Of a DNA stretch of 50,014 nucleotides, positions 38,806-48,111 are shown in pieces (within the stretch, counting starts at the first letter, position 1; each line of letters opens with the position of its first letter). The notes beneath the pieces are model-generated. The model did not search any database. It had not been told where the DNA came from and was given only the letters and a program-made list of their open reading frames with translations. The position numbers and the translations under genes are program-made. The DNA comes from Bifidobacterium aerophilum (GTDB lineage Bacteria > Actinomycetota > Actinomycetes > Actinomycetales > Bifidobacteriaceae): assembly GCF_010667685.1 (NCBI RefSeq), contig NZ_WHZW01000014.1:1-50014 (forward strand). Direction: 5' to 3'.

Positions 38806-39324
38806 GTGAACATATCGAAGCGAACCATTGTGATGACCGCGATCGGTGTCGCGCTCGTCGGCGGATTGCTCGTCGCGTCGACCATATGGTCGTCGCAACG
38901 GTTCGAGCCGCACGATGCCGTGCAGGAGAAGACGAACGCCACGACTGAAACGCGTCCGGCCGACCGTTCCAATACGATCGTAGGCGGCGGCAAAGCCGCA
39001 GGCGATGCTGCTGCATTGCCTGATGACCTGTGCGGCACGACGGCCGTGGAAGCGGTGAAGGCGTATGTGTCCGGCGACCGGGGGCTACTGGGAGCATTGT
39101 TCTCGCCCGACGCCGACGGCTTGGACGTGGAACCGGGGTCGCGTTCCTCTTCGGTCAAGAGCGCTTGGCTTGCCAATGCCGGCTCCGATACTGCGTCTTG
39201 CCTTGTACTGACCGATGATGCGACGTGGGCTGTCGGGTTCATGTCCCGTGATGACGGTTGGATGGCCGATTCGATCGTTGCCTATTCCGGCACGGTGAGC
39301 ATGCCGTCGGGAGTGAAACGATGA
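38806..39324 (+). CDS. transfer-operon membrane-anchored protein
   Basis: 172 residues from GTG 38806 with GGGGAGG upstream. N-terminal transmembrane helix (about 8-28), a low-complexity linker, then an extracellular domain (about 65-170) with two Cys. The size and topology resemble TcpC-like or VirB8-like periplasmic components but no motif is clear. Coupled to the next gene (ATGA). Confidence 0.6.
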   Translation: MNISKRTIVMTAIGVALVGGLLVASTIWSSQRFEPHDAVQEKTNATTETRPADRSNTIVGGGKAAGDAAALPDDLCGTTAVEAVKAYVSGDRGLLGALFSPDADGLDVEPGSRSSSVKSAWLANAGSDTASCLVLTDDATWAVGFMSRDDGWMADSIVAYSGTVSMPSGVKR

Positions 39325-40637
39325 CGTTGCGACTGAATCCCGCTCTCGATGAGCAGGAACTGTACGAGTTTGCGGTCGACACCGAGCACTGGGCCATGCT
39401 CGACCAGATCGCCGATCATCCGCATGCGTGGCCGGAACTGTCTGAATGGGCGCGGCTCATGGCCGCCGATCCGAAACAGGCTGCTCCTCCGCCGGAACCG
39501 TCGGCGACCAAGCGTCGCGGTCTGCTGTATCGTGCCCATCCGCCGTTGATCGACGTGAAGGACCAGTCCGACGACGACGGCGTGCGGCCGATGTCCGGCG
39601 GACCGGCTTCGGACGATGCGGAACCGGACCGGCATGCGAACGACGTCGACACGGACCTGACGGCCACCATCGCATCATTCGATCGGTTCGATAACGAGCA
39701 TTCGCTTTCTGAAGGAAACATGACCGATCACGACGACGCCGATGAGGACGATGCCGCGTCTTCCGTTCCCCGCGTGAATGCGAGGATGCTCGCGATGACG
39801 GCAGGTGCCATGCTGCTTGTCGTCTTATTGGTCGCCGGCGGCGTGGTGGTCTGGCATTTGCAGCAGGCAAGGGAATCAGCCAGACGGCAGACCGTGACTG
39901 CACAGGCCGTGTCTCGCTGCTCGGCCGCCGCCGACGCGGCCAAGGCGGCGCGGAAGGAATACCGTGCGATGCTCGATGACGCGGTTTCCTTGACTGATGC
40001 GACGAAAGCCGACTCGTTGGCCGATACGACGCTGCTGGATGATCTGTCCGCATTGGTCGAAGCATCCGATTCGGAGACCGCGATTGAGGCTTGTCCCACG
40101 GACTCGGCCGAGAAAGCCACGGCAAACGAACGGATCAACCGGAAAGCGGCCAAGGAATACCGGCGCATGACAAGTTCTCTCGGCAAAGCTATGGACGACG
40201 TGGAGGCGTCAAAACTCGACAAGATCATCGCCACGGCCCGGAAACTACTGGAATCGTCCAAGGGCAAGGTATCCGACGATTCCGTTCGCACGACGCTGCG
40301 GAAGGCCATCGACGCCCGTGACGCGGCGGCGATCGCCAAGGCGTCCAAGACGGTCAACGACAGCATCGCCGCGAAGACGAAGGCCGACAAGGAGGCCGAG
40401 GAAAAGCGGCGGGCCGAGCAGGAACAGAAGGAACAGGAGAAAGCCGCGCAGTCCCAGCCGAGCACGCCGTCATGGACGCCGAGCTATACGCCCTCGCATA
40501 GTACGCCATCCACTCCGAGCGTTCCTCAGCAGCAGACCGCGCCTCAGCAGCAGTCCGTGCCCCAACAGTCGAAGCCGAGCACGCCTCAGCAGTCGACACC
40601 GAAGACCGATCCGGGCAACGACGGCAGCATGCTGTAA
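39321..40637 (+). CDS. transfer-operon protein with LRV-type N-terminus and coiled coil
   Basis: 438 residues. The N-terminus (about 5-48) contains a variant leucine-rich-repeat-like unit (ELYEFAVDTEHWAMLDQIADHPHAWPELSEW). A central transmembrane helix (about 155-178) separates it from a helical Lys/Asp/Ala-rich outer part (about 180-370) and a Pro/Gln/Ser/Thr C-terminal spacer of the wall-spanning type. No sorting signal. Probably a surface or wall-spanning accessory to the channel. Last gene of the plus-strand transfer operon. Confidence 0.65.
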   Translation: MTLRLNPALDEQELYEFAVDTEHWAMLDQIADHPHAWPELSEWARLMAADPKQAAPPPEPSATKRRGLLYRAHPPLIDVKDQSDDDGVRPMSGGPASDDAEPDRHANDVDTDLTATIASFDRFDNEHSLSEGNMTDHDDADEDDAASSVPRVNARMLAMTAGAMLLVVLLVAGGVVVWHLQQARESARRQTVTAQAVSRCSAAADAAKAARKEYRAMLDDAVSLTDATKADSLADTTLLDDLSALVEASDSETAIEACPTDSAEKATANERINRKAAKEYRRMTSSLGKAMDDVEASKLDKIIATARKLLESSKGKVSDDSVRTTLRKAIDARDAAAIAKASKTVNDSIAAKTKADKEAEEKRRAEQEQKEQEKAAQSQPSTPSWTPSYTPSHSTPSTPSVPQQQTAPQQQSVPQQSKPSTPQQSTPKTDPGNDGSML

Positions 40638-40701
40638 ATTGGTCGGCCGAGTCTAATTAACAGACTCCGTACACGGGTTATTTAGACTCGGCCGACCAAT
40701 T
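40637..40701. terminator. long inverted repeat between convergent operons
   Basis: A 20-bp perfect inverted repeat (40637-40656 and 40682-40701) with a 25-base loop, one arm overlapping the last base of the stop of the plus operon and the other 4 bases before the end of virD4. Bidirectional termination is the likely role, though no strong U-tracts flank it. Confidence 0.75.
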
Positions 40702-40704
40702 ATT

Positions 40705-42444
40705 TCATCCGTTCTTGCCGGGCAACTTGGCGTTCGGGTTGATCTTGCGGCTGAGGAAAGGGCGCACGCCTCGGATCATGAGCACGCATTTGTCGCCGTC
40801 GAGCTGGCCAAGTTCGTCCGGGGTCAGCAGGGCGCGCTCGTTCTTGCGCACGCTTTTCGTCCACGATCCCGAACTGCCCTTGCTTTCGCTGGTCTCCACG
40901 ACGTCGATGGTGGCATTGCCGATGCGCTTGGACACGTATTCGGTGGTGGACTGCTCGTTGCCTCCCAAAAAGAGCTGCGAATCGCAGTTGCCCATGATCG
41001 TCTCCCAGTCGTCCTTGTACAGGCTCTTGCCCTGGCTGAGGGTCTGAAGGATGATGCTGGCGCTGATCCTTCGGGAGCGGAACGTGGCGATCAATCTCAC
41101 GAAATTAGGGATTTTGCCGATGTTCGCGAACTCATCGAGCATGCAATGCACGTCTCGCTGGAGCTGTCCGCCGGCACGGTCGGCCTTGCGCACCAGGGTC
41201 TCGAACAGGGACTGGTAGAACACGGCCGCGAGGAAGCTGAACGTGCTTTCCGTGTCGGACAGTTCGAGGTAGACGATACGTCTGCCTTCATCGAGCCGTT
41301 CGAGATCGAAGTCGTCGTGGTCGAGGATGTCGCGCAGGTTGCCGACCTGCATGGGCGCGAGACGCACGCCCAGCGAGATGATGATGCTCTTCTTCGTCTC
41401 GCCGGCACCTTGCAGGAACGTGCGGTACTGGGTGCATGCGAAACGCAGACCGTCGAGCATGCGGCACGTGTCCTCGTCGTATTCCTCGGGATGCTGCCGG
41501 CAGTTCTCCGCCTCGATGGCCGCTTCGGCGAAGTACGCGTCGACGATGAATTCCTTGTCCTCGTTCTGCTCGCTGGCGTTCATCTGCCCCACCATGTCGG
41601 TGACCTTGTTGAGGCACCTGTTGTCGACGATGCGGCCTCGTTCGTCCGTACTCTGCCCTTCCTCGGTGTAGTACACCCAGGTGATGAGCGCGGTGAGCAG
41701 CGCCTTTTCGGCGCGTTCCCAGAAGCCGTCCGAATCCTTCTTGTCGCCGGTGGTGTTGGCGATGATGTTTTCTGTCAGGCGCAGGATCGACGGTTCGGGT
41801 TCGTCCGGATCGAGGTAGCGCATGGGGTTGAAGCCGTCAGAGCGTTTGAGGTGGATCAGGTCGAGCCGGTTCACCTTGTATCCACGTTGCTCCATGAGCG
41901 CTGCGGTGTCGCGGTCGAGTTCCCCTTTCGGGTCGGTGCATGCGAAGTTCATGTCGGCGTTCAAAATGTTGGGTTTGACGTAGTAACGAGTCTTGCCCGA
42001 GCCGGACGAGCCGAACAGCAGGACGTTGAGGTTGCGCAGCGTCTTGCGCGTGTTGATGCTGATGCGTTCGGTCATGGTGAAGAAGATGTTGTGCGAGCGT
42101 ATCGGATCCTCGAAGCCCGCGATGTCCCTGTGGGTCCCCCATCGCGCCGAACCGTGCTCTTCGCCGGGTCGTGTGTTGAGTCGCGTGGATACGCGGTACA
42201 TCCACGCGAACAGGCCCAGTCCGACGGTGCCAAGGCCGGCGAGCATGTCGGCTTTGTGCAGGCTGACGTGCAGCGGGTCGGCGGTCAGGTCAAGCCAGAA
42301 CCGGTCGGATACGTCCATCCAGGACATGCCGGCCGCAAGGTCGGTGCGTATCTGCCAGGATATCTTGTCTCCGACCATGAACAGTACCGCCAACCCCAAT
42401 AGGGTGAGGATGATGGTACGGGCATGTTCCTTGATTTCAAGCAT
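40705..42444 (-). CDS. VirD4/TraG-type coupling protein
   Basis: 579 residues. Two N-terminal transmembrane helices (about 8-26 and 66-84), then the sequence EEHGSARWGT typical of Gram-positive VirD4 proteins, Walker A GSSGSGKT at 145-152, DPKGEL, and Walker B CMLDEFANIG near 436. It docks the relaxase-DNA complex on the type IV channel. ATG 42444 lies just after the stop of the preceding gene with AAAGGA eight bases upstream. It is the last gene of the minus-strand mobilisation operon, an uncommon split of virD4 from the virB genes. Confidence 0.93.
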   Translation of the reverse strand: MLEIKEHARTIILTLLGLAVLFMVGDKISWQIRTDLAAGMSWMDVSDRFWLDLTADPLHVSLHKADMLAGLGTVGLGLFAWMYRVSTRLNTRPGEEHGSARWGTHRDIAGFEDPIRSHNIFFTMTERISINTRKTLRNLNVLLFGSSGSGKTRYYVKPNILNADMNFACTDPKGELDRDTAALMEQRGYKVNRLDLIHLKRSDGFNPMRYLDPDEPEPSILRLTENIIANTTGDKKDSDGFWERAEKALLTALITWVYYTEEGQSTDERGRIVDNRCLNKVTDMVGQMNASEQNEDKEFIVDAYFAEAAIEAENCRQHPEEYDEDTCRMLDGLRFACTQYRTFLQGAGETKKSIIISLGVRLAPMQVGNLRDILDHDDFDLERLDEGRRIVYLELSDTESTFSFLAAVFYQSLFETLVRKADRAGGQLQRDVHCMLDEFANIGKIPNFVRLIATFRSRRISASIILQTLSQGKSLYKDDWETIMGNCDSQLFLGGNEQSTTEYVSKRIGNATIDVVETSESKGSSGSWTKSVRKNERALLTPDELGQLDGDKCVLMIRGVRPFLSRKINPNAKLPGKNG

Positions 42445-42993
42445 TCATGATTCCTTTCCGCCGCCCCGGCTGAAGGCGGCGTCTCGTGTCCGTCTCTCCT
42501 GCGTGGCGGCAAGCGCGGCCGCTTCGCCGACATCCGTCTGCTGGAGTTGCGTTTCGATTCGTTGCCGTGCGCGTGAGCGTATGCCGTCTATCACTTCGGT
42601 TCGTGACATCGGCCTGCGTCGGCGTCCTCGTCGGGGCGGGATGGTTGGCGGCTGCTGGGATTGCGCCGGGTCTATTGCCTCCGGCTCGGGTTGTGTAGGG
42701 GTTTTCTCCCTGAGCAGGCGTTCCTCGCCCAGTCGATGCTCTGCATCGCGAACGTCCGGAGTCGTGTCTTCTGCTGGCTCCTTGATGGGGATCAGCAGCA
42801 TGAGATCGCCGCGAGAGGCGGCCATCATGCCCGTACCGCCGCACATGGCCGCGATGATGCGGCCGTGCGGCGTGTACGGGTCGAACACGATGGCGTCGAG
42901 GCAGTCCGCGTCTAGGACGGTCTGGCGTCGTGCCGGATCGGTGGCCGCGCTGACGTTCATGCCTGTTATCAGGTTCGGGTCGCTGAGTTTCAT
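42445..42993 (-). CDS. mobilisation-operon accessory protein with shared basic tail motif
   Basis: 182 residues. A compact N-terminal domain (about 1-75, with a Gly-Gly-Thr-Gly loop) is followed by a disordered Pro/Gln/Glu linker and a C-terminal helix EVIDGIRSRARQRIETQ (about 133-149) related to the tails of three other proteins in this operon. No family recognised. Start ATG 42993 overlaps the SSB-like stop by four bases. Confidence 0.65.
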   Translation of the reverse strand: MKLSDPNLITGMNVSAATDPARRQTVLDADCLDAIVFDPYTPHGRIIAAMCGGTGMMAASRGDLMLLIPIKEPAEDTTPDVRDAEHRLGEERLLREKTPTQPEPEAIDPAQSQQPPTIPPRRGRRRRPMSRTEVIDGIRSRARQRIETQLQQTDVGEAAALAATQERRTRDAAFSRGGGKES

Positions 42994-43295
42994 GACGGAC
43001 GCCAGTCTTTGGAGGTATCGGCCGCCGCGACGCGGACGGCCACGTATTCGTCGCCTTTCCGCGTGGTTTTCAGCATGCCGAATACGATCATGTGATCGCC
43101 TTGCCGGCAGTCATGCGCATGCAGGTAGTCCGCGATGGGTCCGCGTGCCTGCGCGTGCACGATCATCGTGTCCTCGGGCGGCAGCTCCACCTGGAGGTCG
43201 AGATAGGCGATGCGGCTGTCGTCATCGACCGTGCGGAAGCTCGCGTCGTGTGTGAGACGGCCGATCAGCCGTATCTCGGTGTCCTGTGATGTCAT
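42990..43295 (-). CDS. single-stranded DNA-binding-like OB-fold protein
   Basis: 101 residues from ATG 43295 (GGAGG upstream). The pattern fits a short SSB-type OB fold: IRLIGRLTHDASFRTVDDD, then VHAQARGPIADYLHAHDCRQGDHMIVFGML, then VAVRVAAAD. No acidic SSB tail. It would protect the transferred strand or act at replication. An alternative is a PriB-like partner. Coupled to the next gene by a four-base overlap. Confidence 0.7.
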   Translation of the reverse strand: MTSQDTEIRLIGRLTHDASFRTVDDDSRIAYLDLQVELPPEDTMIVHAQARGPIADYLHAHDCRQGDHMIVFGMLKTTRKGDEYVAVRVAAADTSKDWRPS

Positions 43296-43305
43296 GTTCC
43301 TCCGA

Positions 43306-44873
43306 TCAGCGCGAATGGCCGATGCCCCGGTTGCGGGCATCCGTCGCGGTGTGCGCGTTGGCGCGTTCGTCGGCCCGCTGCTTGATCGCGTCGAGCACCC
43401 CGGTACGGGTCCGGGCTTCCGGCTTGTCCGTCTGGTTAAAAGTGTGGTCGATTTCGCTTACGGTCTGGCCGGACAGCATACCGTCCTCTTTCGCGTGGGC
43501 GAGGATTTCGCCACGGTTCGCCCATACGAGCCGGTCTGCCTGCGCCTGGTCCAAGCCGACGAGATCGCCGTCTTGGTTGAACCTCACATACTGGTCGCGC
43601 TGCTGGTTCCATCCGCCGTAGTATGCGGCCTCGGCGATGCGATGTTCGCTCATGCCTTCGTCCATCAGTGTCTGTCGCGCCTCGTCCGAGGGAATGATGC
43701 GGTATTCTCCCAGTGCGGTGTTCTGCCATGCGCCGTGTTCGCCGACCTCGTTGACGATGCGGTGCAGCAGGTCGATGGCCTGCGGCGTCGGCTCGTCAAC
43801 GCCGTTCGTGCCGAGCATGGCCTGCGTCAGCACGGTCTTGCGCTGTTGTTCGGCCTGTACTTCGGGATCGTCGGCGTACTCGTCCGCGGCCGGCGAGCGG
43901 GAAACGTCTTCGGTCCTGGCGGCGAGGGACGCTGCGGTCATGCGCTGCTCGTAGCGGTCGATGTCCTTGCTGCTGAGCCATTCGGGTTTGGCCGGAACCT
44001 TGTCGTAGAGTTCGCGCATCTTGTCGATCTGCTCCTGCACGCCGCCCGCCCACAGATGCTTGTCGTGCGGATGCTCGATGTAATACTCGCAGTCGGCTTG
44101 AAGCCGCGACAGCAGCTGGTAGTCGAACTTGTTGGCCGACTGTTCCTGCTGGGTGTCGGCGGACACAGCCTCGGTCGGTGGCGTCGTGGCGGTGACGTTC
44201 ATGTTTTCGGATCGGTGGTCGTTGCTTTGCATGATGGGTGCTCTTTCTGGTTCGTTGTCTGTTGCGGCTGCACGGACGTAGGGGACGTATAGTGGTTCTC
44301 GGGCGCTTTCATGTCGCGCGGTGATCTCAAGAAGGCCGCCGTTGCCGTTGAGCAGCGGGTCGAGGTCTTGGCGCGTGAGGATGTCGCCGGCGTACCCGGC
44401 CCACACGCTGCGTTCGATCGTGGCATTGGCACCGTCCGTTGCGCCGACTCGCACCGAGTACCGGCGGTAGCCTTCCGGTATCCGGTTATGGTCTATTCGG
44501 CTGTTGCTCCACCACGCTTCGACCGTGCCGCGCGGGAATAGGTCGAGGTCGAAGGGACGCAGTTCGGACATTGTCTCGGCGTCGCCGACCGTCAGCGCCG
44601 CCACGGCGGGTTCCGGCACCTGCGCTTGCGCCGGTTCCGTCGTGACGGCTTCCGACTGTGATCCGGCGGTTTCCGTTCGCTGCCCGTCGACGGATGGCTC
44701 CTTGGTCCTGTCCTTTCGTTTCTCGTCGGCTATGAGTTTGGCGAGTTCCGCTTTCTTTGCCTGGTATTCCGTTTCGCGGTCGAACGGTTTGCCGAGCAGG
44801 CTGCTGGCCGAGGCGAGTTTCGCTTCGGCTGCGGCCAGTCGTTTGGGGATGTCGTCGCCGCCGTTTGCGGTCT
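43306..44873 (-). CDS. LPD28/LPD11-domain protein, C-terminal remnant of a helicase/methylase-type polyprotein
   Basis: The frame is open from the deletion point (about 44873) to the stop at 43306. It begins with NGGDDIPKRLAAAEAKL, which resembles the C-terminal end of the large SNF2-helicase/methylase proteins of mobile elements, then an LPD28-like domain (RPFDLDLF, EAWWSNSRIDHNRIPEGYRRYSVR) and, from about 44130, an LPD11-like domain (NKFDYQLLSRLQADCEYYI, HLWAGGVQEQIDKMRELYD, KPEWLS). It ends with a GVLDAIKQRADER tail shared with other operon proteins. It could be translated separately from ATG 44232 or 44202 although ribosome binding sites there are weak. Confidence 0.6.
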
Positions 44874-44890
44874 GGCGGCACCGAAAGGGA

Positions 44891-45829
44891 GTTGCCGGTA
44901 CCGCAGCCCGGCTCCAGCACGTTGACGGTTTCGTTCGTGTCGCCGAGATGCGATCGCAGTTTGTTCCACATCGCATCGACCACCGGTGCGGGCGTGTAGA
45001 ACGCGGTAAGCGTGCTGCCGCGAGCCATCGCATACTCGTCCTCGGTCAGCAGGTCGGACAGTTCGTCGTTGAGGTCGCTCCATTGCGGTTTCGCCGAGAA
45101 CACGTCCGCGCATCCGCCCCAGCCCGAGAAGCCGCGCAGTGCCTCGATCTGGGCTTCGTCCGGAGTCATGCCGCTGTCGCGTAGTTCGGCCAGGGTTCGG
45201 ATGGCGCGAATGTTCGCAGTGGCCCGTTCGCGCGGCGAGCGGGCGCGTTGCAGGTCGAGTGCTGCTAGAAGCTCTCCACGACTTGCTCGATGGCCATCCT
45301 CTCCGCGTCGGCCTCGCACTGTTTCATCCCGAAGTATCGATCCTGGTCCGTGATCTCCGGGTGCGCTTCCATGACGTCCGAACGGGTCAGCAGGTGCCGC
45401 TGTTCCATCAGCTCGTCCATGATCCGCGCCTTCGTCTCCCGGAACCGGCGTTCCGTGTCCTTGAGATGCTGCTCCAGCTCGTTGTTCACCATCATCTCGC
45501 GTGTCTGCTGCGGATAGTGTTCCTTGAGCCAGATCAGCCGCATGCGCTGCACCCCGTGGACCCCGCTCTCCACGATCACCTTGTACGGCAGTCGCGGCAC
45601 GTCCAGTTCGTCCAGCGACGTGAATGTCTTCTTGTCCATGATCGGTCCTTCCATCATCGGATTGGTTCGTTTGCTTTTGCTGCTCCGCAGCACTTGGGAA
45701 AACGTTTACCACAGTTTGCGCGACCGTGTTGCCCTGCGTGTCGAGCACTTCGGACTCGCCGAACAGGTCGAACGCGAGCTGTTCGGCCCCGGCGGTCAAC
45801 ACGGATGTCTTGCGGCTTCTTCGCACCAT
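44891..45829 (-). pseudogene. N-terminal remnant of a helicase/N6-adenine methylase gene
   Basis: The start ATG 45829 (AAAGGAC upstream) and first 50 residues are intact, then the gene is interrupted by the TnpV-like gene (45265-45639, another frame). It resumes with ATANIRAIRTLAELRD, GFSGWGG and LTAFYTPAPVVDAMWNKL, reaching the methylase motif VLEPGCGTGN at about 44891, where the protein breaks off: the next sequence is the far C-terminus in a different frame. The SAM-binding motif is present but the catalytic NPPF/Y motif and the whole helicase are missing, so the enzyme cannot work. Confidence 0.7.
45265..45639 (-). CDS. TnpV-family protein inserted in the helicase/methylase gene
   Basis: 124 residues from ATG 45639 (GGAAGGA upstream). 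The TnpV pattern is visible: LPYKVIVESGVHGVQRMRLIWLKEHYPQQTREMMVNNELEQHL, followed by a helical region ending AERMAIEQVVESF. TnpV proteins accompany some Gram-positive transposons; their function is not established. No transposase or clear terminal repeats are around it. The reading frame differs from the surrounding gene. Confidence 0.75.
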   Translation of the reverse strand: MDKKTFTSLDELDVPRLPYKVIVESGVHGVQRMRLIWLKEHYPQQTREMMVNNELEQHLKDTERRFRETKARIMDELMEQRHLLTRSDVMEAHPEITDQDRYFGMKQCEADAERMAIEQVVESF

Positions 45830-45911
45830 GTCCTTTACTCCTTTGTGAATGTTGCAAACGGCCGGCGGCCCGCATCCTCCATTCGAGAAGAGCGCGGGCC
45901 GTCATGCCATG

Positions 45912-47069
45912 TCATCGCGTCTTACCGCGAACCTGCGTCGGCACGGATGCTGCGGGTTGGACGGCCGTACGCTGTTCCGCGCGTTGTTTGATGCCGTCAA
46001 GCACGCCCATCTTGCTTTCTCCCCGTTTCACCGCGTATGGGTCATGCATGGTGACCGGGTCCCCGGTCAGAGGCTCGAACCGGTATCCGCCGAATGTTCG
46101 GGGAACGCCGTCGTTGAAATCGCTGTGATCCGGGATGGCCGAAATACCGGTTGGGGTTTGTGCCGGTTCGGGATGGTCTCGATCGCCGTCGGTTTCCGGC
46201 TCGGGAACGGACTCTTCGTGAGATCGTTCCCGTAATTCCGACATCCGTTGTTGCGGCTGATGTTGTTCGCGTTCTGCGGCCTTTGCTGCGGCGTATGCCT
46301 CACGTTGCGTTTTGACCGCCTTGCATAGTTCCCACGGGTTTTCGATGCTCATGGTTTGACGTGTCTCGCCTGCGCCGCGCCAGAGTTCGATGGGTGTGTT
46401 CGGTTTGAAGCTGACGGTGACGGGACGGCCGTTGAGTTTGTCTTCTTTGGCGTATCGGTCCATGAAACGGTCCATTTGCCAGCCGCCGATGTCGATGCCG
46501 TTGAGCGTGACGCCGTTGGGGATGGATACGCGCATCATCTCCCATATGCGCCCGTCTTTGCCGGTTCGTTGGAACGGGTGGACGAAGCCGTTGGGGAAGT
46601 TGACACGTGGCCACCGTTCCTTCTTAGGATTGGCTTGCGCTACCGGTTCGGTTGCATGCTCTCCGGCCGTCTGCGGCTGTGATGCGTCCGGCTGCGTTTC
46701 GGCTGCCGGACGTTGCGACGGAACTTCTTGGGCTGCGGACTGTGGCTGTTGCTCCATGTTGAGGGATTGTTCAGTCTGGAGGAATTGCGCTTGTTCGGCG
46801 ATGTCGTCGATTACGAGGTCCACGGCACGGCTGATCTCCTGTTGAGTGAAGGATTGTGCGTCGGCCGGCCATGCCTGTGCATGTGCGGTTACCGCTTGGT
46901 TGACGATGGCTGTCGTCGCGTCGCGTAGTTTGCCGTCGCGGGGCATGCCGTGGTTGACCCATTGACCTGCGAGTTGTTCGACGGCGGCGCTTTGCGTCGG
47001 GTCTTTGTCGATGAGATTGGTTTTGATCCATTGCGCGTTGTCCTGTGTTGGGACTGGTGCCTGTGCCAT
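45912..47069 (-). CDS. hypothetical mobilisation-operon protein with shared basic tail
   Basis: 385 residues from ATG 47069 (AAAGGAAC six bases upstream). The N-terminal 80 residues are helical, a Gln/Pro-rich linker follows, and about 145-255 is a folded domain (RVNFPNGFVHPFQ, WEMMRVSIPNGVTLNGIDIGGWQ, MDRFMDRY, ENPWELCKAVK) that I do not recognise. The end is the tail MGVLDGIKQRAEQRT...RGKTR. It lies between PcfB-like and helicase-remnant genes. Possible DNA-processing role from context only. Confidence 0.65.
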   Translation of the reverse strand: MAQAPVPTQDNAQWIKTNLIDKDPTQSAAVEQLAGQWVNHGMPRDGKLRDATTAIVNQAVTAHAQAWPADAQSFTQQEISRAVDLVIDDIAEQAQFLQTEQSLNMEQQPQSAAQEVPSQRPAAETQPDASQPQTAGEHATEPVAQANPKKERWPRVNFPNGFVHPFQRTGKDGRIWEMMRVSIPNGVTLNGIDIGGWQMDRFMDRYAKEDKLNGRPVTVSFKPNTPIELWRGAGETRQTMSIENPWELCKAVKTQREAYAAAKAAEREQHQPQQRMSELRERSHEESVPEPETDGDRDHPEPAQTPTGISAIPDHSDFNDGVPRTFGGYRFEPLTGDPVTMHDPYAVKRGESKMGVLDGIKQRAEQRTAVQPAASVPTQVRGKTR

Positions 47070-47089
47070 GATTGTTCCTTTGCTCGGGT

Positions 47090-48052
47090 TCATCGGGTGC
47101 GCGAATGCGTTTGCTTCGGTGCGCCTTTGGACTGTTCGACGCGCTGCTGTGCACGTTGCTTGATGTTCTGTATGGTCTCGGCCTTGGTTTTGCGACGTGT
47201 CGGTTCCGTCTTGTCGACGCCGTCGTCGCGGTCTGGCTCACGGCTTTCCCGTATCCGTCGATCGGCTTCGTTGGGCGTATTGACGCGGCTCCAATCGAGG
47301 TTCGGAGTGCGGTCGATGAGGTCTTCGATCATCTGCGCCACTTTGGTGGCTTGACTTACCGGGTAGGTGAACCGTTGCGCATGCTCGTCAATTCGTTCCT
47401 GTCGGAACCGGATGCCGCGTTCCGCCAAAGCTGCGGAGATGATCGCGGCATCGGGATCGATGTCGACAGTCGTGAAATCGAAGCCGGGATTGTCGGGCGA
47501 ATCCCGGTCCCATTGTTCGACGGTCGGCATTTCCTCGGTCGCCGGCTGTTCTCGCTGCTGTGTGGCAGGTATCTCTTGGGTTTGCGACGTCGGCTCGTGA
47601 CCACGTTCCGCTTGTTCCGGCTGCGTCGGCTCAGTCTTGGACTGCTGCTCGCGTCGTTCGGTTTCCTGGTTGAGTCGGGCGACGATCTTGTCGACGGCGT
47701 GGCGGACTTCGTCCGCGTCGTTGCCGGAGAAGTGCAGGTAGATTTTACCTGTGGCTTTATCTCGCTCGATATGGAATGCGATGCCTTGCTTCTTGAGTTC
47801 GCGGACGATGCTGTTCTTCTGTTCGACGCCGATTTCCTTGACCTTGAGCGACGTGGTGTCCTTCTGCAACGTTTTGGCGCTGACTTGTCCGCTGTGCCTG
47901 ATGTCATGTACGACGTTCGAGGCCGCCTTGATACCGAGTCCGAACAGTTGGAACAGTTTCGACCCCAAGAATTTGCCGGCTTCGACGCTGATGCGCGCAC
48001 CACCTTCGAACACTCGTATCGCGTAGTCCTGCGCCTGTTCTTCCGCCGCCAT
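47090..48052 (-). CDS. PcfB-like (DUF3801) conjugation accessory protein
   Basis: 320 residues. The N-terminal domain (about 1-130) matches the PcfB/DUF3801 pattern: AIRVFEGGARISVEAGKFLG, then LKVKEIGVEQKNSIVRELKKQGIAFHIERDK and GKIYLHFSGNDADEVRHAVDKIVARL. A second globular segment is near 190-245. It ends with the tail ETIQNIKQRAQQRV...HSRTR. In pCF10, PcfB lies by the coupling and relaxase genes. Start ATG 48052 has AAGGAG upstream. Dispersed motif copy 7 lies 90 bp upstream. Confidence 0.8.
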   Translation of the reverse strand: MAAEEQAQDYAIRVFEGGARISVEAGKFLGSKLFQLFGLGIKAASNVVHDIRHSGQVSAKTLQKDTTSLKVKEIGVEQKNSIVRELKKQGIAFHIERDKATGKIYLHFSGNDADEVRHAVDKIVARLNQETERREQQSKTEPTQPEQAERGHEPTSQTQEIPATQQREQPATEEMPTVEQWDRDSPDNPGFDFTTVDIDPDAAIISAALAERGIRFRQERIDEHAQRFTYPVSQATKVAQMIEDLIDRTPNLDWSRVNTPNEADRRIRESREPDRDDGVDKTEPTRRKTKAETIQNIKQRAQQRVEQSKGAPKQTHSRTR

Positions 48053-48071
48053 AGGCTCTCCTTCCTGTTAA

Positions 48072-48111
48072 GGTGAAAGAGGCCGGCCGAATAGGCGGCC
48101 TCGGTTTCACC
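48072..48111. other. long hairpin between relaxase and PcfB-like genes
   Basis: GGTGAAA/TTTCACC (48072-48078, 48105-48111) encloses GAGGCCG/CGGCCTC. It contains the relaxase stop codon. No U-tract, so it probably controls mRNA processing or differential expression. Confidence 0.55.

Noticed and set aside
45265..45829. Intact TnpV-carrying transposon
   Set aside because: No transposase, no clear terminal inverted repeats and no target duplication visible around the TnpV-like gene.
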